Source: Noviluteimonas lactosilytica
Lineage (GTDB): Bacteria; Pseudomonadota; Gammaproteobacteria; Xanthomonadales; Xanthomonadaceae
Direction: 5' to 3'
Assembly (NCBI RefSeq): GCF_020866925.1
Contig: NZ_JAJGAK010000002.1
Span: 1 to 64,000 of the forward strand
Length of the DNA stretch: 64,000 nucleotides
Below the pieces are notes generated by a model. That model saw nothing but the letters and a program-made list of their open reading frames with translations, did no database searches and was not told where the DNA came from. Of the stretch, positions 7,275 to 15,596 are shown piece by piece. A program made the position numbers and the translations under genes. Position 1 is the first letter of the stretch, and each line of letters begins with the position of its first letter.

Positions 7275-9328
7275 ATGGACATCCGGTTCGCAACACCGAC
7301 GTCGCGCGAGCAGCTTTGGGCATTGCTCGCTGAAGCCGCCGAGATCGAACACCACCTGATGTGCTGCTACCTCTATGCGGCCTTCAGCATGAAGGAGCGC
7401 GTCGACGAGGACCTCTCGGAAGCCGAACTCGAAGCCGTCCGGCGCTGGCGACGCGAGATCATCGCCGTCGGCGTGGAAGAAATGGGACACCTCGCAGCGG
7501 TCTGCAACATTCTTTCGGCGCTCGGTGCGCCCGCGCACTTCGTCCACCAGAACTTCCCGATTCCCGCCGGCTATCACCCGGCGGGCGTGGTCGTGAAACT
7601 CGCGCCGTTCAATCCGCAGACACTGGCGCACTTCGTCTTCCTCGAGCGACCGGTCGACTCCGACGTGCGCGACGGCGAAGGCTTCGAACCGGCCCGCAGA
7701 TACGCACGCGCGCTGGACATGGATCGCCTGATGACGGTGTGCACCGACTACGACACCGTCGGCGAGTTGTACCAGTCGGTGATCGCGGGCCTCATGTCGT
7801 TGTGCGAAGCGCTGGGAGAACGGCAACTCTTCGTCGGCAATCCCGATCACCAACTCGATGCGCACGTCACGCGACTTCCCAAGTTGAAGCCCGTGCGTTG
7901 CCTGAAGACCGCAATGGAAGCGATCGACTGCATCGTCCTCCAGGGCGAAGGCGCGTCGGTGTGCGGAGGCGACTCGCATTACCAGCGCTTCCGTCGCATC
8001 CAACAGGAATACGACGCGCTGCTCGCCGCACGCCCGACGTTTAGGCCCGCGCGCATGAGTGCGCACAACCCAGTGATGCGCCCTCCCCCGACACCCGAAG
8101 GCAAGTTGTGGGTCAGCGAAGAGCCTGCCGCGGCGCTGCTGGATCTCGCGAACGCCCTGTACAACCACTGCCTGCGTTGCCTGTCGCTCGCCTACGGCGG
8201 TTTCGATCGCACGACGCAGTCCTCGCTTGTCGACGCCACCATCGAGCTGATGCACCTGCTGACACCGGTCGCGTCGATGCTCGGCTGCCTGCCCGCGAAC
8301 CCGTGCATGCCGGAGGCAACTGCCGGCGTGAGTTTCGCGACGATCCGTTCCTCGGCGGCGCTCACCGCCGATGTCGTCAGCCTCGAAATCCTCGCCGAAC
8401 GCCTGGAGCAGATCGCGCGACGTTGCGACGGACTCATGCAGCCGCATCCGGATCTCGCGTCCCTGCTCGCCTCCACGCGCGACGGCACGCAGCGTCTCGC
8501 GAACCGGCTCCGCGGCCTGGCGGCGGAATCGCGGGAGCAAACGGCGAGTGCGCCGTCTGTCTCGGCGCATTCGATGGCCGCGCGTTCGACCGCGGCACCA
8601 TCAACGGCGGCACAGCCCACCGTCGCTGCGACAACGACAACGACAACGACAACCACGTTGTCAGACGCACCGCCGCAACCGATTCCGCTGGAAGACGGCG
8701 TCGAACGCATCCCCGGCGCGCACATCGACCTGATCTACAACGGCAAACGCTGCATCCACGCTCGACATTGCGTGCTGGGGCTACCCGGCGTATTCATCGC
8801 GAACGTCGAAGGCCCGTGGATCGCACCCGACGCAGCAACGACCGAGGAACTCGTCACCGTCGCGCACATGTGCCCGTCCGGCGCGATCGGTTATCGCCGT
8901 CACGACGGCGGCGCGGAGGAAGCGCCGCCACCGGTGAACCTGGTGCAGTTGCGCGAGAACGGCCCGCTCGGCATTCGCGCCGACATCGTGCTCGACGGCG
9001 TGCGCATCGGCACGCGCGCGGTGTTGTGTCGCTGCGGTGCATCGAAGCACAAACCCTTCTGCGACGGGACGCACAACGAGATCGCGTTCCGCGCGGGCGG
9101 CGAGCGCGACACGATCGAGCGCCATTGCCGGTGCGCAACGGGCCGCTGCACATCGATCCGGAACACAACGGCCCGCTCGTCGTGCGTGGCAACGTGGAAA
9201 TCTGTTGCGGCACGGGCCGCACGATCGATCGCGTCACGGACGCGCGTCTTTGCCGCTGCGGCGGCTCCTCCAACAAGCCATTCTGCGACGGCACGCACCG
9301 GCGCAACGGGTTCAACAGCGACACGTGA
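7275..9328 (+). CDS. Ferritin-like / Fer4_19 / dual CDGSH iron-sulfur fusion, frameshifted near 3' end
   Basis: Residues 1-230 are a ferritin-like four-helix domain of the VioB-associated type (EIEHHLMCCYLY and VEEMGHLAAVCNIL carry E/H iron ligands). A Thr-rich linker encoded by four CGACAA repeats (8629-8652) follows. Next comes a Fer4_19-type single-cluster domain (CIHARHC ... HMCPSGAIGY) and a CDGSH motif (CRCGASKHKPFCDGTH). A second CDGSH motif (CRCGGSSNKPFCDGTH) is present only in another frame, ending at 9328. The switch falls at about 9113-9130 and is equivalent to one missing base. No slippery heptamer is visible, so a mutation or sequencing error is likelier than programmed shifting. 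Unshifted translation would run to 9365. Function uncertain, probably redox or iron handling. Confidence 0.72.
8629..8652 (+). repeat. Four tandem copies of CGACAA in the linker of the Fe-S fusion gene
   Basis: Perfect 6-bp tandem repeat, in frame, encoding part of a nine-threonine linker. A hexamer cannot shift the frame when it expands or contracts, so only linker length would vary. Confidence 0.85.
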
Positions 9329-9346
9329 TTTGACGCGCGACCGATC

Positions 9347-10720
9347 TCAGAGCGTGTCCTTGTAAATCACGCCATCCTTCATGATCACCTTGAAGTTGCG
9401 CTCCGGATCGGCGACCAGGTTGATGTCCTCCAGCGGGTTGCCCTCGACCAGCAACAGGTCGGCGAATGCACCTTCCTTGATTACGCCGACGTCGTTCTTG
9501 TAAGGCGTGCGCTTGCCGGAGAGCTTCAGCAACTCCGCATTGGTGCTGGTCGCCATGATCAGGATTTCCGGCGGCGAGAACCACTGCGACATGCTCGCGA
9601 GGATCGCACCCTGGCGTCCCGCGAGTGCGCTGGAAAACAGGACGTCCGTGCCCCAAGCGGTCTTGAGCTTGTACTTCTTCGCCAGCTTGTAAGTTTGATC
9701 GGTGCCGTCGAACACTTCCTGCGCTTTCAGCCATTCGGTGGAGCCCACCGGGAACGCGTCGGCCAATTCCCTCGGCAGCGGCTGCGCGCTCAACCACGTG
9801 CCGGTGCGCGCGATCATGCGCGCGGACTCGTCGTCCATGAGGCTCGCGTGTTCGATGCATTGCACGCCGGCGCGGATGGCGCGCTGGATCGCTTCCGGCG
9901 TATACGCGTGCACGGTCACGTAAGTGCCCCAGTCGTTCGCGGCGCCCACCGCGGCGCGCAACTCTTCCTCGCTGAACGTGACGACATCCAGCGGACTGCT
10001 CGGCGACGACACGCCGCCACCCGCGGTCAACTTGATCAGGGCCGCGCCCTGCTTGAGTTGCTCGCGCACGCGGATGCGCACTTCGTCCGGAGAATCGGCG
10101 ATGGCGGTGCCGCCGATCTCGTCCATGAACGACGCGGGCGCGCCGAGCGTGCGCGGCAGGTCGCGCGGGGTGCGGAAGTCGCCGTGTCCGCTCGTGACAC
10201 TGATCATCGCGCCTGCTGGCCAGATGCGCGGCCCGGGAACACGTCCCTGGTCGATCGCACGTTTCAACGAGAAGGATGGGCCGCCGACGTCGCGCACCGT
10301 GGTGAAGCCACGCATCAGCGTGCGCTGGGCCTCGACGACCCCGACGATGTTGAGCGTAGCCTCGTCCGCCTGCAGCGCCGCGATCACCGGCAATCCGACC
10401 AGGAGGTTGTGCCAGTGCACATCGATCAGGCCGGGCATCAAAATGCGCCCGCCTCCGTCGATCACGCGCGCATCCGTCGCCGCTGCGGCATCGGCCGAGA
10501 TCGAAGCGATGACGTTGCCGCGCACGAGCACGTTGGTCGGCGCGGAGAGTTGCGACGACACGCCGTCGAAGACGCGCACGTTGCGGAACAGGACTGCGTT
10601 GCCCGTCGGCTGTGCAGTCTCCGCTTGCGGCGTCGAGGTGTCCTGCGCTGCAGCGAGTGCCGCAGTCGTCGAGGCAAGGAGGATCCACGCGATGACCGTC
10701 CAGGCTGCGCGCATACCCAT
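9347..10720 (-). CDS. Secreted metal-dependent amidohydrolase (imidazolonepropionase/prolidase-like)
   Basis: 457-aa protein with a signal peptide (about 1-25, cleavage near AAA-QD). The amidohydrolase TIM barrel shows the metal motif HWH (H102, H104), a barrel lysine in LIKLTAGGG, later histidines in TVHAYT and CIEHAS, and the catalytic Asp in AWGTDVLF. This is the COG1228 pattern, whose members hydrolyse cyclic amides or Xaa-Pro dipeptides; substrate not deducible. AGGAGG lies 7 nt before ATG 10720. It converges on the Fe-S fusion gene with an 18-nt gap. Confidence 0.85.
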   Translation of the reverse strand: MGMRAAWTVIAWILLASTTAALAAAQDTSTPQAETAQPTGNAVLFRNVRVFDGVSSQLSAPTNVLVRGNVIASISADAAAATDARVIDGGGRILMPGLIDVHWHNLLVGLPVIAALQADEATLNIVGVVEAQRTLMRGFTTVRDVGGPSFSLKRAIDQGRVPGPRIWPAGAMISVTSGHGDFRTPRDLPRTLGAPASFMDEIGGTAIADSPDEVRIRVREQLKQGAALIKLTAGGGVSSPSSPLDVVTFSEEELRAAVGAANDWGTYVTVHAYTPEAIQRAIRAGVQCIEHASLMDDESARMIARTGTWLSAQPLPRELADAFPVGSTEWLKAQEVFDGTDQTYKLAKKYKLKTAWGTDVLFSSALAGRQGAILASMSQWFSPPEILIMATSTNAELLKLSGKRTPYKNDVGVIKEGAFADLLLVEGNPLEDINLVADPERNFKVIMKDGVIYKDTL

Positions 10721-10895
10721 GAGCTTGCCTCCTGGCGGAATGCCTCAGTCTATGAACGACACGTAAGTTCTTCGTGATGCTGGTGAGACAAAGTTGCACT
10801 TACTGTCGAGTTCGCTCACGCGGCGTGCACTCACATCGCGGTCTGCGAGGCGGGCCTAAGGTCCGCATGAATACCGACCGCCATGGAGGCCCGTC

Positions 10896-11264
10896 ATGCA
10901 GATGCTCCAGACCGCCGCAATCCTGTTCGCCATCGCCGCGCTCGGCGGCGTGCTGATGGCGGGCATTCGATTCGCACGCAAGGTCAATCCGCCGGCGTGG
11001 GTCGCCATGTTGCATGGCTTGCTGGCGGCGTCGGGTCTCACGTTGCTCGCCTATGCGTTGTGCACGCAGCCGCTCGGAAGCGCACACGACACTGCGACCG
11101 TCGCCCTCGTGTTGTTCCTCGTCGCCGCGGCCGGCGGCGCGGTCATGAGCCTGGCGTACAAGTGGAAGAACCGCTTGCTGCCGGCCTGGCTCGTGGTCGT
11201 GCATGCGACCGCCGCCGTGCTCGGGTTCCTCGTGTTGCTGTTCGCCGCGTTTGCCAGCGCGTAA
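10896..11264 (+). CDS. Four-helix inner-membrane protein, unknown function
   Basis: 122-aa protein made of four hydrophobic segments (about 5-24, 36-55, 67-86 and 97-118) with short basic loops. RBS GGAGG lies 6 nt before the ATG. No recognised motif. The gene stands alone between the divergent amidohydrolase and the SLC13 transporter. Confidence 0.78.
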   Translation: MQMLQTAAILFAIAALGGVLMAGIRFARKVNPPAWVAMLHGLLAASGLTLLAYALCTQPLGSAHDTATVALVLFLVAAAGGAVMSLAYKWKNRLLPAWLVVVHATAAVLGFLVLLFAAFASA

Positions 11265-11406
11265 GCCGCGCGCAGCCGCACGTCACGCCCTTCCCTGGCC
11301 TGCCCTGCCCCGGCCTGCCTGCCATTGGCTGGCCGACGTTCTACGATGGGGGCGTATGCACTGAACAAGCCCGAGATCCCGAGCCCGATCGCCGACGCCG
11401 ACGACG

Positions 11407-13233
11407 ATGACCCTCCAACTCCAGCTTGTCCTCGCCCTGCTCGTTGTCGCGATCGTCCTGTTCGCGATCGGGCGCCCGCGCACCGACGTCGTCGCGCTGC
11501 TGATGATGGCCGCGCTGCCGTTCACCGGCGCGATCGACGTCGGCGAAGCGATTGCGGGCTTCGCCGATTCGAACATCGTGCTGATCGCGCTGCTGTTCGT
11601 GATCGGCGAAGGCCTGGTGCGCACCGGCGTCGCGCGGAAGATGGGCGAATCCATCGTGCACCACTCGGGCGGCGACGAAACGCGGTTGCTCGTCGGCCTG
11701 ATGCTGGTGGTGGCCCTCGTCGGTTCGATCATGAGTTCGACCGGCGTCGTCGCGATCTTCATTCCAATCGTGTTGCGCATCGCGCGCAGCACCGGCATCT
11801 CGCCGGGCCGCCTGATGATGCCGCTGAGCGTCGCCGCGCTGTGCAGCGGGATGATGACGCTGGTGGCGACCGCGCCGAACCTCGTCGTCAACGGCGAAGT
11901 GTTGCGCGAGGGACACGACGGCTTCCAGTTCTTCAGCTTCACGCCGTTCGGGATCCCGATCCTCGTCGTCGCGATCGCGTGGATGCTGATCGCACGGCGC
12001 TGGCTTCCGGGCGATGCGCAGGCCGAAGGCGCGGCGAAGCGCCCCGGCTTCGCCGACTGGATCGAAAGCTACGGGCTGGCCGGGCGCGAGTATCGCGTGC
12101 GCGTGCGGCCCAACTCGCCGCTGATCGGGCAACTCGCGGCGGACGTGGAAGACCACGCGCTGCTGGGCACGCACGTGCTCGCATTCGAACGCCTCGCGCG
12201 TTTCGGTCGCACGCGCCTGGTCTCGCCCGAAGGCGCACGCATCCATGCCGGCGATGTGTTGCTGCTCGACGCGCACGCACCATCGCTCGACTGCGAAGCG
12301 ATGCTGGAGGCGCAGGGACTCGATGCGCTGCCGCTGCAAGGCGCGTGGTTCTCCGACTACGCCAACGACATCGGCATGGCGGAGATGATCGTGCCGATGA
12401 ACTCGCGGCTGGTCGGTGCGTCCGCGCGCCATGCGCGCTTGCGCGCGAGCCACAAGCTCGCGGTGCTCGGCGTGAAGCGCGGCAAGACCGCGGAAGTCAA
12501 ACGCGTGGAGGAAGTGAAGTTCCAGGTCGGCGACACGTTGCTCGTCGCGGGTCCATGGAGTGCGATTCGCGCGCTCGGTTCCGACCCCGGTCGACTGATC
12601 CTCCTCGACCTGCCCGCCGAATTCGACGACGTCGCACCCACCGCGTCGCGTGCGCCGTTCGCCATCGCCACGCTCCTGCTGACGATCGCGATGATGGTGA
12701 GCGGCGTCGTGTCGAACGTGCACGCCGCACTCATCGGCAGTTTGCTGCTGGGCGCGACCGGTTGCATCGACCTGCGCAGCGCGTATCGCTCGATCCACTG
12801 GCCGAGCCTCGTGCTGATCGTGGGCATGCTGCCGTTCTCGCTCGCGCTGCAGCGCACCGGCGGCGTCGACCTGGCGGCGGACATCCTGGCCGCCGTCGCC
12901 GGCGACGCGAACCCGCGGCTCATCCTCGCGGCGTTGTTCGCCGTCACCGCGATCCTCGGCATGTTCATCTCGAACACCGCGGTCGCCGTGCTGATGGCGC
13001 CGGTCGCGCTTGCGCTCGCGGAAGAACTCCACGCATCGCCGCACGCATTCGCGATGACGGTGGCACTCGGCGCGTCGACGGCATTCATGACGCCGGTGTC
13101 GTCGCCCGTGAACGCACTCGTCGTCGGACCGGGCGGTTATCGCTTCGGCGACTTCGTGCGGATCGGCACGCCGCTCGCGGTGATGGCGTTGGTCGTGACG
13201 GTGGTGCTGGTGCCGCTGGTGTATCCGGTTTGA
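11407..13233 (+). CDS. SLC13/DASS-type permease with two RCK_C (TrkA-C) domains
   Basis: 608-aa transporter. The N-terminal half has about six TM segments with an ArsB/NhaD-like repeat (IMSSTGVVAIFIPIVL, then VATAPNLVVNGE). A cytoplasmic insert from about 215 to 395 carries two TrkA-C-like regulatory domains, and a second TM block follows with a repeated motif (MFISNTAVAVLMAPVALAL, then STAFMTPVSSPVN). This layout is typical of bacterial SLC13-family permeases, probably for sulfate or dicarboxylate; the substrate cannot be named. The start at 11407 has only a weak SD. Confidence 0.85.
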   Translation: MTLQLQLVLALLVVAIVLFAIGRPRTDVVALLMMAALPFTGAIDVGEAIAGFADSNIVLIALLFVIGEGLVRTGVARKMGESIVHHSGGDETRLLVGLMLVVALVGSIMSSTGVVAIFIPIVLRIARSTGISPGRLMMPLSVAALCSGMMTLVATAPNLVVNGEVLREGHDGFQFFSFTPFGIPILVVAIAWMLIARRWLPGDAQAEGAAKRPGFADWIESYGLAGREYRVRVRPNSPLIGQLAADVEDHALLGTHVLAFERLARFGRTRLVSPEGARIHAGDVLLLDAHAPSLDCEAMLEAQGLDALPLQGAWFSDYANDIGMAEMIVPMNSRLVGASARHARLRASHKLAVLGVKRGKTAEVKRVEEVKFQVGDTLLVAGPWSAIRALGSDPGRLILLDLPAEFDDVAPTASRAPFAIATLLLTIAMMVSGVVSNVHAALIGSLLLGATGCIDLRSAYRSIHWPSLVLIVGMLPFSLALQRTGGVDLAADILAAVAGDANPRLILAALFAVTAILGMFISNTAVAVLMAPVALALAEELHASPHAFAMTVALGASTAFMTPVSSPVNALVVGPGGYRFGDFVRIGTPLAVMALVVTVVLVPLVYPV

Positions 13234-13237
13234 AGCG

Positions 13238-13879
13238 TCAGGGCCGCGTGTTGACCGCCAATTGCGCAGCGAACGCCCGCTGATACGCCGGCCGCGCTTC
13301 ACCACGCGCAACATACGCAGCGAGGTTCGGAAACTCGTCGAGCACACCCGACGGCCGCGCCCTGAGTAACACCGACACCATCATCAGATCGCCCGCGCTG
13401 AACGCGCCATCGAGCCAATCCGCATCGCCCAGGCGATCGGAGAGCAATCCCAATCGCTCACGGACACGATCGAGCACGACCGGCAGGCGGTCCGTGGCCC
13501 ACGGTTGGTCGCGTTCCAGGATCCTGGCGATGAAGATTTCCAGGATCGACGGCTCCACCGAATTGAGCGCGGCGAACATCCACGTGATCGCACGCGCACG
13601 CGCATTCGCATCGTCGGGCAACAGGCCCGCGTGGTGCGAAGCGATGTGCAGGACGATCGCGCCGGATTCGAACAGGACGAGCTCGCCTTCCTCGTACGTC
13701 GGAATCTGGCCGAACGGATTCCTGCGCAGGTGCGCGGGCTCCTTCATCTCGTCGCGCGGCACCAGGCGCACGTCGTACGGCTGCCCGGTTTCTTCGAGCG
13801 CCCAGCGGATGCGCGTGTCGCGCGCGAGTCCCTTGCCGCCATCCGGCGATCGGTCGAACGCGGTGATCGTGATGGTCAT
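13238..13879 (-). CDS. Glutathione S-transferase family protein
   Basis: 213-aa cytosolic GST. An N-terminal thioredoxin-fold domain holds the glutathione-site motifs NPFGQIP and the ESGAI turn. A C-terminal helical domain follows, with the N-capping motif SAGDLMMV. ATG 13879 gives normal family length; the 31 in-frame codons upstream read as low-complexity Arg/Glu and were excluded. It converges with the SLC13 gene (4-nt gap). Substrate unknown. Confidence 0.85.
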   Translation of the reverse strand: MTITITAFDRSPDGGKGLARDTRIRWALEETGQPYDVRLVPRDEMKEPAHLRRNPFGQIPTYEEGELVLFESGAIVLHIASHHAGLLPDDANARARAITWMFAALNSVEPSILEIFIARILERDQPWATDRLPVVLDRVRERLGLLSDRLGDADWLDGAFSAGDLMMVSVLLRARPSGVLDEFPNLAAYVARGEARPAYQRAFAAQLAVNTRP

Positions 13880-13975
13880 CGTGAGGTCGCTCTCCCGGCG
13901 AATCGACGGCAACGCCTTGCGTTTCCCACGATACCGTTCCGCCCGGATCGCGTGTTCACGTTCTTCGCGCACGCA

Positions 13976-14016
13976 AAAACGAAGAGGGCCACCTTTCGGC
14001 GGCCCTCTTCGTTTTG
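13976..14016. terminator. Bidirectional terminator, original terminator of the tRNA-Ala/Glu operon
   Basis: A 15-bp inverted repeat (13976-13990 and 14001-14015) around a 10-nt loop, with A/T runs on both sides. On the minus strand it would have lain directly after the tRNA-Glu 3' end before the integrative element split them; only the 49-bp tRNA fragment now separates it from the element. Confidence 0.85.
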
Positions 14017-14017
14017 T

Positions 14018-14066
14018 TTGGCGTCCCCACGGGGATTCGAACCCCGGTCGCTACCGTGAAAGGGTA
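14018..14066. repeat. Left attachment repeat (3' end of tRNA-Glu)
   Basis: 49-bp sequence identical to 23497-23545, covering the encoded CCA, acceptor 3' strand, T arm, variable loop and part of the anticodon arm of tRNA-Glu (minus sense). The 5' half of a tRNA is absent beyond 14066, so this is an integration scar and not a second gene. Confidence 0.92.
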
Positions 14067-14181
14067 CGGTTCGAGTCCAGCGCTGTCCCGGCGTGTCCTC
14101 CTATGTCCTTGATGTGCAATGTTTTGTGTCTCTACGTGTATTCCAGTGTACTCCCACTTTCGGGGGTGGATTTACCCGTCG

Positions 14182-14193
14182 ATTACCCGGCAA
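14182..14193 (+). repeat. Candidate integrase arm-type site, left
   Basis: ATTACCCGGCAA, repeated in the same orientation at 23432-23443 near the right end. A related ATTTACCCG lies 12 nt upstream (14170-14178). Short repeats flanking the core att site at both ends are typical of arm-binding sites of tyrosine integrases. Confidence 0.45.
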
Positions 14194-14233
14194 AGGGACT
14201 ACACTGCGCGCGAGTTCGACACCGCCCACCCGC

Positions 14234-15568
14234 ATGCCCGCCCCGAAAAAGCTCATCACCGCCGCGCACCTCCGCTCCCCGACCGCCCGCGAGTCCTTGC
14301 CGGCGCAGGCGGAACCCTATTGGTTGCAACTCTCGCCCGGCAGGTTTTTGGGCTACCAACGCGCGCAGCGCCGCACGTCCTCGAGCTGGCGGGTCCGGGT
14401 GCTGGTGGGGGGCAAGTACCACAAGGCGCGGCTTGCTACGGCTGACGACGTTGCCAAGGGCGACGGCATCCACATCCTGAGCTTCAAGGAGGCGGTGGAC
14501 CGCGCCCATACCCACGCCGTGGTCGCGCGCCCCGACACCAACGCGGCGGTTCGGTATCCGCGCCATGCGGGCGGAGGCGCGAGCGTTAATGACATCGTGG
14601 CCGATTACCACCAGCACCGCGCAACGACGCCAGGCGGTCGTAGCGGGCGCCCGATGGGCGAAAGCGCGCGCAAGACTTCCGAATCGTCGTGGCGCTTGCA
14701 TGCGGGTCAGTCGATCGGGCTGATCCCAGTGGAAGCGCTGACCCCGGCAGACGTGCGCCGGTGGCATGCCGGCATCGCGTCCAGCCCGCCGGTCAACCGT
14801 GGCAAGGCACTGCCGTTCGATCCGGCAGACCCGGAACAAGTGCGCGCCCGGCAGGAAACCGCCAACCGCGTGCTCACGATCGTCAAGGCGGCACTCAACC
14901 TCGCGTGGGAGCAGGAGCGCCTGCCGCACTCGATTCTCCGCGATTGGTGGAACGCCGTGCAGAAATTCCAGACTAGCGATGACACGCCGCCGCGCATGCT
15001 GGACGAGGCTGAGGTGCAACGACTCCTCAACGCCACGGGCCGTGGCGGCGAATTGCGCGAGCTGGTCACCGCGGCGCTAATGACTGGCGCGCGCGCCGGC
15101 GAATTGCGTCTGCTCAACGTGCAGCACTACTCACCCGAGACCGGACGCCTGCGCATCTTCCAAGGCAAGACCGGTAAGACCCTGACACAGCCGCTCACGG
15201 AGGAAGGCGTGGCCTTCTTCGAAGCGTTGACTGTCGGGCGCCGGCCCAGCGAACCGTTGCTGCGCCGCGATGGCGGCGCGCGGTGGGAACGTGGTGCGTA
15301 TCGTCGCGCGTTCCAAGCGGCGGTTGACCGGGCGAACTTGCAAGGTGTCACGTTTAAGACGTTGCGTGCTACCTACGGCAAGCTGTTGTTGCTCGCAACC
15401 AAAGACATCGAGCTAGTAGCCAAGGCGCTGGGACACAGTGACACCCGCGTCACCCGCAAGCATTACGCTCAGTATCTGCCCGATGAGCTCGCGAGCGGCG
15501 TCGCGCAGATGCCGGCGTTCGGGATAGAAAAAGACATCACCGTGCGTTCCATCCGCAACGCCGGCTGA
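14234..15568 (+). CDS. int: Tyrosine-type site-specific integrase
   Basis: 444-aa integrase with an N-terminal arm-binding region, a core-binding domain (residues about 150-220) and a C-terminal catalytic domain. The first catalytic Arg is in MTGARAGEL (R287). Box II reads KTLRATYG, with Lys where most members have His. The LGH motif (H401) is followed by the nucleophile Tyr in RKHY (Y411). ATG 14234 was chosen as the first start giving a family-like N-terminus; 47 further in-frame codons reach back towards the att site and read as unlikely protein. It lies 168 bp from the left att repeat, as expected for a tRNA-targeting integrase. Confidence 0.92.
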   Translation: MPAPKKLITAAHLRSPTARESLPAQAEPYWLQLSPGRFLGYQRAQRRTSSSWRVRVLVGGKYHKARLATADDVAKGDGIHILSFKEAVDRAHTHAVVARPDTNAAVRYPRHAGGGASVNDIVADYHQHRATTPGGRSGRPMGESARKTSESSWRLHAGQSIGLIPVEALTPADVRRWHAGIASSPPVNRGKALPFDPADPEQVRARQETANRVLTIVKAALNLAWEQERLPHSILRDWWNAVQKFQTSDDTPPRMLDEAEVQRLLNATGRGGELRELVTAALMTGARAGELRLLNVQHYSPETGRLRIFQGKTGKTLTQPLTEEGVAFFEALTVGRRPSEPLLRRDGGARWERGAYRRAFQAAVDRANLQGVTFKTLRATYGKLLLLATKDIELVAKALGHSDTRVTRKHYAQYLPDELASGVAQMPAFGIEKDITVRSIRNAG

Positions 15569-15596
15569 TCTTGGTCTGTACCCGAGTGGATCGGCG

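Noticed and set aside
7236-8570. Minus-strand frame opposite the ferritin-like gene
   Set aside because: Arg/His-rich antisense reading; the plus frame carries clear ferritin-like and Fe-S motifs.
8629-8652. CRISPR-like or phase-variable repeat
   Set aside because: A four-unit hexamer microsatellite inside a coding linker, no spacers, and it cannot change the frame.
9100-9140. Programmed -1 frameshift in the CDGSH gene
   Set aside because: No slippery heptamer or downstream structure visible; mutation or sequencing error is simpler.
14018-14066. Second tRNA-Glu gene
   Set aside because: Only the 3' half is present; it is the attachment repeat left by integration.
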